36,730 bases of DNA from a virus. The DNA lies in the IMG/VR virus record IMGVR_UViG_3300017949_000025, positions 1 to 36,730 of that record, one strand, 5' to 3'. Within the stretch, counting starts at the first letter, position 1. Each line of letters opens with the position of its first letter. Positions 1-7,406 of the stretch are shown here, piece by piece. The notes below the pieces were generated by a model that was not told the DNA's origin, ran no database searches, and saw only the letters and a list, made by a program, of their open reading frames with translations. The position numbers were made by a program, and so were the translations under genes.

Positions 1-659
1 AATCCATGTGCTGCGTCTGCACATTCGATAACCGCACTAAGTTGCGGATATCCCACTCCAGTCTGTATCCTAGTAGTGCATACGCTACCAGGACCAATAC
101 CAACTTTAACAATATCAGCGCCATTTAAGATTAACTCCTGTGTTTGATCTGCAGTAACTACATTACCTGCAATAATTACAAGAAAAGGATAATGTTCTCT
201 AAGAAACTTAATAAACTGCACAAAACGCTCACTATATCCGTTTGCCACATCCACACAAAGATATTTCAGATTTCTTTGAGTTTTGTTATAAACTTGAGCA
301 AGCTTTTCTTTGTCAGCTTTTGTAATGCCAATACTCATGGCAACAAATTCTGTTCGTAAGTCAACTCTTGGATTAAAAAAATCTATAAGTTCTTCGGCGC
401 TATATGTCTTAACAAGACAAGTAAACATATTATAATGCTCACTTAATTCATCAGCCATTTCCATAGTACCAACACCGTCCATATTAGCTGCCATGATAGG
501 AACACCATCATAATCATATGAACTTTCTCTAGCCCCACCCAAATTAGCAAAAGTAAACTTTCTATTTAAATCTACTTCTTTACGTGATCCGAGTGTGCTT
601 CTTTTAGGTCTAATTAAAACATCACTATAATCAAGTTTTAATTCATTATCCAAAATCAT
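1..659 (-). CDS. guaC: GMP reductase, 3'-truncated by window edge
   Basis: Reading the minus strand from the ATG at 657-659 gives 219 open residues to the window edge, so the C-terminal third is missing (E. coli GuaC is 347 aa). GMP reductase converts GMP to IMP with NADPH and release of ammonia, feeding purine salvage. Seen: the N-terminal [14 protein letters not shown] block typical of GMP reductase rather than IMP dehydrogenase, AANMDGVGT (57-65), [15 protein letters not shown] (135-149), AGNVV, and the catalytic loop [11 protein letters not shown] with Cys194, followed by [20 protein letters not shown]. One base separates its ATG from the gp44 stop, and a GGAG lies about 10 nt upstream inside gp44, so it looks co-transcribed and coupled with the replisome genes. 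Family call is from recalled motifs; completeness beyond the edge is unknown. Confidence 0.93.
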   Translation of the reverse strand, partial: MILDNELKLDYSDVLIRPKRSTLGSRKEVDLNRKFTFANLGGARESSYDYDGVPIMAANMDGVGTMEMADELSEHYNMFTCLVKTYSAEELIDFFNPRVDLRTEFVAMSIGITKADKEKLAQVYNKTQRNLKYLCVDVANGYSERFVQFIKFLREHYPFLVIIAGNVVTADQTQELILNGADIVKVGIGPGSVCTTRIQTGVGYPQLSAVIECADAAHG

Positions 660-660
660 T

Positions 661-1599
661 CTATGTAAACTCCACGTTAGCCATTATTTCAGTCATACAG
701 GCTACTACGTTTAATTCGTGATCTGCAACAAAAGCATTTTTATATTGATAATCAGCTAAGATAAGAACAAGTGCTGGTATAGATTGTGGCTTTATATGAT
801 CTGTCATTCTATCATATATACCACGGAAGATTGATGATGCATCTGTATCAATATTATTTACAACCCATGATCGCATTTTCTTAAAGTCTTTATTCTTAAG
901 AAAATCCATAAGACTCTTATAAGATTGATCGCCAATATTGATAAGAATACCAGAATCAATTTTTCCACCAATGGAATATCTTTGGACTTCATTTAGAATA
1001 CGTCTCCAATCTGGACCATATTTCATAATGAGCTCAGCTAAAATTTTATTTTCAAATTCTACATTTTCTTTCTTTAAAATGGTTTGAAGTCGAGATAGCA
1101 TTTGAGCAGCCAAAGGGGCCATATCTTTTTTAGATGTATTAAACTCATAAACAGAACATCTCGAATGAAGTGGTTCAATAATTCTATTCTTAAAATTACA
1201 AGTAAGAATAAATCTACAATTATTTGAAAATTCTTCTATGAATCCCCGCAAAGCAGGTTGGGTGCTCTGGGGGTTCAAATAATCAGCCTCATCGAGAATG
1301 ACTACTTTATACCCGCCTTGCAGGGAAACAGAAGAAGCAAATTGTTTTATCTTAGTTCTAAGAGTATCAATATTGCCTTCTTCTGAACCGTTAACTAAAA
1401 TGTAATCAAGTTCTAATTCATTACATAATGCTTTAGCTACAGTTGTTTTACCAAGACCGGCAGTCCCAGAAAAAAGCATATTAGGCAATTCACCGGACTT
1501 GATAATATTTTGAAAAATAGTTTTTAGATTAGGTGTTAGGATAGTATCTTCAATAGTTGCTGGGCGATATTTTTCTACCCACAAAAAATCACTGTTCAT
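661..1599 (-). CDS. 44: Sliding clamp loader large subunit gp44 (AAA+ ATPase)
   Basis: 312 aa, close to the T4 gp44 length (319). ATPase that opens the gp45 clamp and loads it on primer-template DNA in the phage replisome. Visible AAA+ features: N-terminal WVEKYRPATIED (box II-like), Walker A GTAGLGKT (45-52), Walker B with DEAD (103-106), sensor 1 LTCNF (132-136) and the SRC motif (146-148) that supplies the arginine finger in clamp loaders. The start at 1599 has an AAGGAT ribosome-binding site about 8 nt upstream. It lies downstream of gp45 and a 66-aa protein. The small loader subunit gp62, which follows gp44 in T4, is not next to it; guaC is there instead. Confidence 0.96.
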   Translation of the reverse strand: MNSDFLWVEKYRPATIEDTILTPNLKTIFQNIIKSGELPNMLFSGTAGLGKTTVAKALCNELELDYILVNGSEEGNIDTLRTKIKQFASSVSLQGGYKVVILDEADYLNPQSTQPALRGFIEEFSNNCRFILTCNFKNRIIEPLHSRCSVYEFNTSKKDMAPLAAQMLSRLQTILKKENVEFENKILAELIMKYGPDWRRILNEVQRYSIGGKIDSGILINIGDQSYKSLMDFLKNKDFKKMRSWVVNNIDTDASSIFRGIYDRMTDHIKPQSIPALVLILADYQYKNAFVADHELNVVACMTEIMANVEFT

Positions 1600-1621
1600 A
1601 ATATAATAATATCCTTAAATA

Positions 1622-1822
1622 TTAATCTTCGGCTTGTTCTTGTTTCCAATTTTCTACAACTTGCACACCTTGTGTACACTGGTCACGTAGGTTACCAATA
1701 GTAGACAATTCTTCTCCACGAAAACCGCCACGTTGTGTAATAGTATCAATAATAGCAATTGAACTACGGGCAATTTGATTCAAAAGTTCCATTGCTCGTT
1801 TTTGATCTTCTTTATCAGACAT
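1622..1822 (-). CDS. Small protein between clamp and clamp loader genes, unknown
   Basis: 66 aa, charged, predicted mostly helical, with no motif I recognise (it ends in an acidic tail EQEQAED-like stretch, KQEQAED). It sits 3 nt after the gp45 stop and 22 nt before the gp44 start on the minus strand, so it is part of the clamp operon. T4 has no gene between 45 and 44. Its position suggests a replisome accessory role, but nothing in the sequence shows one. It is far too short to be an ordinary gp62 (187 aa in T4). Confidence 0.75.
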   Translation of the reverse strand: MSDKEDQKRAMELLNQIARSSIAIIDTITQRGGFRGEELSTIGNLRDQCTQGVQVVENWKQEQAED

Positions 1823-1825
1823 TTA

Positions 1826-2500
1826 TTATTCTCCGTATGTTGATGTCTTTTCAAGGGCAATCCAGTACATAAGATCACCAGTACTTTTAGTAAATTTAGA
1901 AATTAGTTTTGAAGAAATTTCTACTTCATAATCTCCTTGATCAATTTTTAAATTAGAAATATTAAAAATAAAATTGTATTTATCAGTGTTAGAACTACCT
2001 TCCACATCAATAGAAAAACTATTTGCAGTAGCATTTTCACCTGATGTAACAACTAAACTTACACTTGATCCACTAGGTCTCACATGTAATTCACCATGAC
2101 CAAGAGCAGATGCTGCTCTTTTTACTTTATTTAAAGTATCTCCGTCAAGAGTAAACCTTATATCTGTATCTGGCATTTTTACTTCTTTTGAAGGAGAAGT
2201 TAATATTTCAGTATCAGAATAAAAATATTTTATCTTTGATCTTCCAGTAGAATCTCCAATAATAACATAATCTTGTTCAAAATTAAGCCGTGGCGAATCT
2301 ACCAAACCAAGGACACCCAAAAATTCATTTAGATCATAAATACCAAATGTTCTTGGAAAGGTTTCCTTAATTTCAGCCTTAGAAAGAATATTTTTTGCTT
2401 CAGAGATAGTTTGAAGTGTATTGCCTTCATTAATAACTAAATTTGAATTTATTGAAGCATAATTCTTTAACACCGAAAGTGTTGATTCACTAAGTTCCAT
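1826..2500 (-). CDS. 45: DNA polymerase sliding clamp gp45
   Basis: 224 aa from the chosen start (T4 gp45 is 228 aa). Trimeric processivity clamp for the phage polymerase; in T4 it also activates late transcription together with gp55 and gp33. The N-terminus MELSESTLSVLKNYASINSN aligns by eye with T4 gp45 MKLSKDTTALLKNFATINSG, and IYDLNEFLGVLGLV and the FIFNISNLKI..GDYEVEI block near the end also match. An ATG 21 nt further upstream (2521) is possible, but a GGAGAA ribosome-binding site lies 8 nt before the ATG at 2498-2500 and homology starts there. It has its own sigma70-type promoter in the gap after pckA, so it can be expressed apart from the gp46-pckA transcript. Confidence 0.95.
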   Translation of the reverse strand: MELSESTLSVLKNYASINSNLVINEGNTLQTISEAKNILSKAEIKETFPRTFGIYDLNEFLGVLGLVDSPRLNFEQDYVIIGDSTGRSKIKYFYSDTEILTSPSKEVKMPDTDIRFTLDGDTLNKVKRAASALGHGELHVRPSGSSVSLVVTSGENATANSFSIDVEGSSNTDKYNFIFNISNLKIDQGDYEVEISSKLISKFTKSTGDLMYWIALEKTSTYGE

Positions 2501-2533
2501 TATAATTTTTCTCCATTTCATAAAACATAGCTA

Positions 2534-2562
2534 ATTATATCATATTTTTCTAATATAGTAAA
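2534..2562 (-). promoter_or_regulatory. Sigma70-type promoter for gp45
   Basis: Minus strand TTTACT (2557-2562), a 17-nt spacer and a perfect TATAAT (2534-2539). It lies in the 65-nt gap between the pckA stop and the gp45 start. It shares hexamers and exact spacing with five other promoters in this window, which is the main support. Confidence 0.75.
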
Positions 2563-2565
2563 CAA

Positions 2566-3765
2566 TTATTTTCCATATCTATCAATTAATTTTTCTAACA
2601 TATTAGGTATATCATTATTAATACTATAACCTATATCTATTGCAGTCTTTACTGTTTTACGAGTAAAATCTAAAGCATATCTATTACCATTAGTATCCAT
2701 ACCAGTGTTGATTAAATAAACATTACATTCGTGTTTCCGAACCTTTTTCATTAATAAATCACTATACTCTTTTACTGCTCTCGGCATAAATGGTGATCCA
2801 TAGCATGGGCTAAATAATGGTTTTATTTCTTCAGATCCTGCTTCAGTACCTGGCATTTGACTGGTATAACCCGTTTCAAAGAAACGCTTTACTGCCTTAT
2901 CATCAATCTTAGATACTGGTGGAAAGGTACCAGTTGCATCCATAGTTAAGAAAAATATATTATCTGGGTGACCAAAATCTTCATTACTATAATATGCATT
3001 TTCAACAGAAGTTATAGGATAACTTAATCTAGCATTTGATACACCAGGATTTTCTATTACTAAACATTCTTTTTTTCTAGCATCTTCAACAGCATAAAAA
3101 ATAGTATGATGAGTTTCTGGAGTCAGACCTTCACTTTTAGCATAGCAGCCCGTTTCTACCATATGAATGCCAGTATCATCCCAGTAAACTTCATCATCAC
3201 TAATTAGTTTATATTCTGGATCACTACTTAATGTGGTTTTACCAGTACCACTTAATCCAAACATAAGATTAGTTGTATCATTATATGTAAATGCACTACA
3301 ATGCATAGGTAGAATATCTTTTTCTGGTAATTCAAAACTAATAATACCAAAGATACCTTTTTTAATTTCTCCTAAAAATGTAGTACCACAAATTAACATA
3401 ACATGTTCATCTAAATTAACATAGATATATGGTTTATCAACTACCATTTCCGTATTATGAATAATTGTCCAATCGGCAGTGTATTGTAAAGGATTATCTA
3501 CTACTGGAAACATATTACGAACAAACTGTGCGTGTCTATCATCATTAGTTTCTACACGAAAACATAAACCGGCAGTATAAAATACAAGATTGTGAGAATA
3601 GTCCATAAGATCCATTCTCATACGCATTACTTCATAATCTTCTAAATTTCCAATTTTATTATATTTGGGTCTAGTTAAATCAAGATGTTTTGTTTTTTCT
3701 CCTAAAAAATATTTATTTTCTGGGCTTCTACCTGTAGGTTTGGTTGTTATTTCAATATTTGGCAT
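2566..3765 (-). CDS. pckA: ATP-type phosphoenolpyruvate carboxykinase (phage-encoded, compact)
   Basis: 399 aa; bacterial ATP-type PEPCKs are about 540 aa. The family converts oxaloacetate plus ATP to PEP, CO2 and ADP. The family's signature blocks are present in order: substrate-binding TGRSPENKY with Arg13 (E. coli Arg65), GEIKKGIF with Lys135/Lys136 (Lys212/213), MHCSA with His155 (His232), kinase-1 P-loop GLSGTGKTTLS (170-180), kinase-2 ISDDEVYWDD (188-197), ETGCYAKSEGL, RLSYPI with Arg246 (Arg333), FLTMDATGTFPPVSKI, GYTSQMPGTEAG, and the nucleotide-binding end NRYALDFTR (Arg362, Thr368). The residue matching Tyr207 is Phe130. The missing length is about 50 aa at the N-terminus plus shorter loops. 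Its ATG overlaps the gp46 stop (TAATG), so it is translationally coupled to a core recombination gene. Activity is inferred, not shown. Confidence 0.95.
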   Translation of the reverse strand: MPNIEITTKPTGRSPENKYFLGEKTKHLDLTRPKYNKIGNLEDYEVMRMRMDLMDYSHNLVFYTAGLCFRVETNDDRHAQFVRNMFPVVDNPLQYTADWTIIHNTEMVVDKPYIYVNLDEHVMLICGTTFLGEIKKGIFGIISFELPEKDILPMHCSAFTYNDTTNLMFGLSGTGKTTLSSDPEYKLISDDEVYWDDTGIHMVETGCYAKSEGLTPETHHTIFYAVEDARKKECLVIENPGVSNARLSYPITSVENAYYSNEDFGHPDNIFFLTMDATGTFPPVSKIDDKAVKRFFETGYTSQMPGTEAGSEEIKPLFSPCYGSPFMPRAVKEYSDLLMKKVRKHECNVYLINTGMDTNGNRYALDFTRKTVKTAIDIGYSINNDIPNMLEKLIDRYGK

Positions 3766-5483
3766 TATGCCACCATCTTACTGAAGTTTTTCTCTTTTCT
3801 AAACTCCAGCTTTTCTTCAAATTTTCCATCAAGTATTTCTCCTTTATGAGATATAACAAAAACATTTGTATCATCATCAAGAGTATGTAGGATTTTCATA
3901 AGATTATCTACACCATCATGATCTAAAGATGAATCAAAAGTTTCATCTAATATAAGTAAATTAGTGGCTACAGAATTTTTCATTTTGGCTATCATGCGCC
4001 AAGTAAATAATAATGCAAGATCTATTCTTTGTTTTTCTCCTTCAGAAAAAGAATCATATGAAAAAGCATCTCTATGACGGGATCTAATAGTTTCTTGGAA
4101 ACTTTCATCTAAATTAAAATGAACAAAGAAATCAAGAACTTGAAGATATTGATTCACGAGTTTATTGATAACAGGTATGTATTGTTTAATGACTTTAGTT
4201 TTAATACCCGTATCTTTAAGCATTTCTGCCATAACATTATTATAAGAATATTCTTCATTAAGTTCTAATTTAAATTCCATTAAATTATTTCTTTCTTCAA
4301 TCATATTATTAAGTTCTTCGTTGGCTTCACCTATATCGCCTTCTCTGGAACTTAATCTTTCAATATCCTTATTTAAACTTTGTATTTGAGAAAGTAAAGA
4401 TTCTATGGTTTGATTATTACCATTTATCTTAGATTGAAAATCACGAATTTTTTCTGTTTGTATATTCCAATATTCCAATCTTTCTGTTAATTCTTTATTT
4501 TTTTCTTCAAGTAAATCCATCTGTTTTTTGATATCAAGTGCATTATGTTTACACTCTTCAATCTTTTTTGATTTAAGTTCTGGATCTATGACTTGCGAAC
4601 ACGTCGGGCAGTTATCATTCTTTTCATAAAATTTCGATTCTTTAACAATTGACTTAATGGTTGATGTCGCAGTAGCCTTATCGTGCAGAATGGACTGTTT
4701 CTCATCATTGGCTTCTTTAAGTGCATCTCTTGTGTTTTCGGCAGAGTCTTGAATAAAACTCGAAAATTCGGCATTTGAATGGTGTAATCCTTCGATGTTC
4801 TTTTGTACTTCGGATATTTTTTCTTTTTTATCATTAATCTCATCCTCATTTATTTGAGTTATATCTCTGATATATTTTCTCTGAGATTCTAGTTTGTTAT
4901 TTAATATATCTAATTGATATGAATTATCTTTTAACTTTTCTTTTAAAATACTATTTTTTTCTTTTATGAGAATGTTCATCTTTGAAAAAACATTAATGTC
5001 CAGAAGATCCTCAATTACATCTCTCCTATGTTGTGCAGGGAGTTGCATGAAAGGAATAAAGGAAGAGGAACCAAGCACAACAATTTGATGAAAGCTTTTA
5101 TGATTAAGCTTAATAATGTTTTGTTCAAGGATCTTCTGGTACTCCTTGGCATGAGAAGATTGATTAATCATCTCACCATTTTTCCATATTTCAAATATTT
5201 GCGGTTTAATACCACGAACAACTTTAAAAATAGACTTTCCTATAATAAATTCTACTTCTACAATACTATCTTTATTATTAATTGTATTAACCAATTGTGG
5301 TTTATTAATATTACGATGAGGCTTGCCAAACAAAGCAAAAGAAAGAGCATCAAGAATTGTTGACTTTCCGGCACCATTCTGCCCTACTATAAGAGTGGAT
5401 TTTGATTTATTAAGACTAATATTTGTCCAATTATTACCTGTCGATAAAAAGTTTTTATATCGAATAGATTTAAAAATAATCAT
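3765..5483 (-). CDS. 46: Recombination endonuclease subunit gp46 (Rad50/SbcC-like)
   Basis: 572 aa (T4 gp46 is 560 aa). SMC-like ATPase that works with gp47 to resect DNA ends for recombination-dependent replication and host DNA degradation. Visible: Walker A GQNGAGKST (34-42), a long charged coiled coil interrupted by the zinc-hook CPTC (292-295), ABC signature FSEGEKQR (479-486) and Walker B LLILDETFD (509-517) with the following D-loop SSLD. The start codon overlaps the stop of a 37-aa micro-ORF, and its own stop overlaps the pckA start, both as TAATG. Confidence 0.97.
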   Translation of the reverse strand: MIIFKSIRYKNFLSTGNNWTNISLNKSKSTLIVGQNGAGKSTILDALSFALFGKPHRNINKPQLVNTINNKDSIVEVEFIIGKSIFKVVRGIKPQIFEIWKNGEMINQSSHAKEYQKILEQNIIKLNHKSFHQIVVLGSSSFIPFMQLPAQHRRDVIEDLLDINVFSKMNILIKEKNSILKEKLKDNSYQLDILNNKLESQRKYIRDITQINEDEINDKKEKISEVQKNIEGLHHSNAEFSSFIQDSAENTRDALKEANDEKQSILHDKATATSTIKSIVKESKFYEKNDNCPTCSQVIDPELKSKKIEECKHNALDIKKQMDLLEEKNKELTERLEYWNIQTEKIRDFQSKINGNNQTIESLLSQIQSLNKDIERLSSREGDIGEANEELNNMIEERNNLMEFKLELNEEYSYNNVMAEMLKDTGIKTKVIKQYIPVINKLVNQYLQVLDFFVHFNLDESFQETIRSRHRDAFSYDSFSEGEKQRIDLALLFTWRMIAKMKNSVATNLLILDETFDSSLDHDGVDNLMKILHTLDDDTNVFVISHKGEILDGKFEEKLEFRKEKNFSKMVA

Positions 5484-5596
5484 TATCTCTGCCTTATTTC
5501 TTTTTTAGATTTTTGTCTATCTTTTTTCTTGGCAGCTTTCTTAAAAGCTTTTTCCCATTTCTTTGATAAACAGCTTATCTTTTCACGTTTTGGCAT
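5483..5596 (-). CDS. 37-aa lysine-rich micro-ORF between gp47 and gp46
   Basis: Minus-strand ORF of 37 codons plus stop, beginning MPKREKISCL and very rich in Lys and Arg (about 17 of 37 residues), with one Trp and one Cys. Its ATG overlaps the gp47 stop by one base (TAATG) and its TAA overlaps the gp46 ATG in the same way. It fills the gap between the two genes exactly, which argues for a real translated gene. A basic peptide coupled to a nuclease complex could bind nucleic acid or mainly serve translational coupling; neither is shown. Confidence 0.7.
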   Translation of the reverse strand: MPKREKISCLSKKWEKAFKKAAKKKDRQKSKKEIRQR

Positions 5597-6657
5597 TAAA
5601 CTATTTCCATAGACTGTGCTTCTGTTAAAAGTTTTCTCATATTTACTTTTATTTTATCTTTATCAAGATCAGTTTCAACTGCATCAACATAACTATCTAA
5701 TAGCATTTCGGTGTCCTCTAAAGAGATATTTTCATCTTCAACATTTTCTCCGATAAACTCATTAAAGTTTTCTGCAATTTTTAATTCATGAATCTTTCTA
5801 TTTTGTATTCTATCAATAAAACGGTCAAATGTAAAGAGGTCAGATTTATTAATTACAACTATTTTTACAAATTTATAATCTAAATGATCTACATTATATT
5901 CTGAATAATTCCTTTTTGAATCATCATATATTATTTTTTCAAATAAAGTATATGGATTTCTAATAGCTTCCATTTCTCTTGTTTCGGTATCTATTACATG
6001 AAAATATTTAGGATCATGAGCATCTGACCAGAAAAATTCCATTTGTGTTCCTAAATAAATTACATTATCTTTATGTGATTTAGTATGGAAATGACCAGAT
6101 AAAACTTTTTCAAATCTTGAAAAAACAGAGTGATCCATACCATGTTTATTTACAACTCCTCTCATAAGATCAAATCCTGTTAATTCAAGATGCCCGCCCA
6201 GCCAATCAGCTTTACAGTTTTTAATAAATTCCATAGATTTATCATAATTCTCTTGGGTAATCCAGGGTAACATTGCAATTTTAAGTGAGCCGTATTCAAG
6301 AACACGTGGGTCCATAATAATATTAATTTCGTTCATAAAATGGCCGAGTAGTTCTTTTAGGCTATTTAAATCGTTTGTATTTTTATAATAGGTATCATGA
6401 TTACCAGGTATAATATCCATAGTCATACCATAATCACGTAGATGTGATAAAAAATGTTTCCTATTATGATTTAACGCCCTAAAATTAACAAATTTACGAT
6501 GATCATAATAATCACCAAGATGAATAATTTGCTTAATATCATTTTCTTTACAATATGGGAAAAAGATGTTTTCATAAAAATCTGCTGCATTATTTAAAAA
6601 CACATCAGAACTATTCCTGATACCGCAATGAGTATCATTTAATACTGCTATTTTCAT
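5596..6657 (-). CDS. 47: Recombination endonuclease subunit gp47 (Mre11/SbcD-like)
   Basis: 353 aa (T4 gp47 is 339 aa). Metallophosphoesterase nuclease partner of gp46. Phosphoesterase motifs appear in order: NDTHCG (7-12, with D8 and H10), HLGDYYDHRK (metal-bridging Asp), PGNHDTYY, GGHLELTGF and LSGHFHTKS, together forming the two-metal site. It starts 7 nt after the gp55 stop and ends in a TAATG junction with the micro-ORF that precedes gp46, so the two nuclease subunits are expressed together. Confidence 0.96.
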   Translation of the reverse strand: MKIAVLNDTHCGIRNSSDVFLNNAADFYENIFFPYCKENDIKQIIHLGDYYDHRKFVNFRALNHNRKHFLSHLRDYGMTMDIIPGNHDTYYKNTNDLNSLKELLGHFMNEINIIMDPRVLEYGSLKIAMLPWITQENYDKSMEFIKNCKADWLGGHLELTGFDLMRGVVNKHGMDHSVFSRFEKVLSGHFHTKSHKDNVIYLGTQMEFFWSDAHDPKYFHVIDTETREMEAIRNPYTLFEKIIYDDSKRNYSEYNVDHLDYKFVKIVVINKSDLFTFDRFIDRIQNRKIHELKIAENFNEFIGENVEDENISLEDTEMLLDSYVDAVETDLDKDKIKVNMRKLLTEAQSMEIV

Positions 6658-6664
6658 TTATATA

Positions 6665-7261
6665 TTATTCCAAAAAATCCGATAAATCAGAGTCTACATT
6701 AATTGCTCTTTTCTTTTTATTTTTTATTTTCTTTGAAAAGGTTTTAATTTCTGTATCATAAGCTTTTACTTTATCAATTCTATCTTTTAATGTATCTATA
6801 AAGTGATTAGCCACTTGAGATGATGGGTCTGTTGTACCAAGTTCTGTTACTAGGAAAGCATCAATTCCTGATTGTGCTAAATATTTTTCTTTAATATCTT
6901 GTTGTTTCTTTTCTTTTGTAATTCTTCGTAAAAAAGCATACCATATAATTTGAGTGAAATAAGCAAAAGCATTTGGTTTACCTGATCTTGTTGTTGCATT
7001 TATATCATAATTTTCTATTGCTTTTAAACAGTTTTCAACTGCATCCATTACCATTTCTTCACGATATGTATATCTAATAAAATTGGATTTATGGGATAAA
7101 TTTTCAGCAATTTGTAAAAAGCTTTTAGCTATATAATCTGGGACAACAGGCAAAGTTTCATTGCTTTCCTTTGCCACAGTAACTTTTTTAACATAATCAA
7201 CAATAGCCAGAGAAAATTCTGAATTATTAATATAGTGTACGTTTTTTGTTTTCTTTACCAT
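6665..7261 (-). CDS. 55: Late-transcription sigma factor gp55
   Basis: 198 aa (T4 gp55 is 185 aa). Directs host RNA polymerase to late promoters with a TATAAATA box and couples late transcription to the gp45 clamp in T4. The central stretch NAFAYFTQIIWYAFLRRI (with KPNAF before it and KEKK after it) matches the conserved region-2-like core of gp55. A perfect TTTACA-17-TATAAT promoter lies just upstream, so it can be made early by the host polymerase. Several late boxes that it could recognise lie in this window. Confidence 0.93.
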   Translation of the reverse strand: MVKKTKNVHYINNSEFSLAIVDYVKKVTVAKESNETLPVVPDYIAKSFLQIAENLSHKSNFIRYTYREEMVMDAVENCLKAIENYDINATTRSGKPNAFAYFTQIIWYAFLRRITKEKKQQDIKEKYLAQSGIDAFLVTELGTTDPSSQVANHFIDTLKDRIDKVKAYDTEIKTFSKKIKNKKKRAINVDSDLSDFLE

Positions 7262-7284
7262 AAATATAAACCTTTTACCTATAT

Positions 7285-7313
7285 ATTATAAACTAATACA
7301 AGATGGCTGTAAA
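7285..7313 (-). promoter_or_regulatory. Sigma70-type promoter for gp55
   Basis: Minus strand TTTACA (7308-7313), a 17-nt spacer and TATAAT (7285-7290), about 25 nt before the gp55 ATG. The -35 hexamer is part of one arm of an 11-bp inverted repeat whose other arm carries the -35 of a diverging promoter. Confidence 0.8.
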
Positions 7314-7355
7314 CAACTAATTTATTTAAAATTGCGATATTTTTTTGTTTACAGC
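7306..7355. repeat. Perfect 11-bp inverted repeat holding two -35 boxes
   Basis: GCTGTAAACAA at 7306-7316 is exactly inverted as TTGTTTACAGC at 7345-7355, with a 28-nt AT-rich spacer. Each arm contains a TTTACA box facing outward. The repeat could be the by-product of two diverging promoters with the same upstream sequence, or an operator that controls both. Confidence 0.85.
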
Positions 7356-7376
7356 TACCCGAATCTAGTATATAAT
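7348..7376 (+). promoter_or_regulatory. Plus-strand sigma70-type promoter with no gene behind it
   Basis: TTTACA (7348-7353), a 17-nt spacer and TATAAT (7371-7376) on the plus strand. It points into the 3' end of the minus-strand 140-aa gene and then uvsW. Downstream is GAGGATAGGG (7393-7402) and an ATG at 7410-7412 followed at once by TAA. There is no plus-strand gene to express, so it would make antisense RNA or is a relic. Confidence 0.7.
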
Positions 7377-7406
7377 AAAAGAGTACTTAGTTGAGGATAG
7401 GGAATA

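Noticed and set aside
144-359. 71-aa plus-strand reading frame
   Set aside because: It lies opposite guaC, whose motifs are clear on the minus strand.
664-669. TTTACA on the minus strand just before guaC, as a possible promoter
   Set aside because: At 17 nt spacing the -10 would be ATGAAT, a poor match, and the site lies inside the end of gp44.
2501-2521. Upstream start for gp45 adding MKWRKII
   Set aside because: The added stretch contains the ribosome-binding site for the ATG at 2500, and T4 gp45 similarity begins at that ATG.
7306-7355. Inverted repeat as a terminator hairpin
   Set aside because: The loop would be 28 nt, the stem is AT-rich and there is no T-run in the right place; the outward -35 and -10 boxes explain it better.
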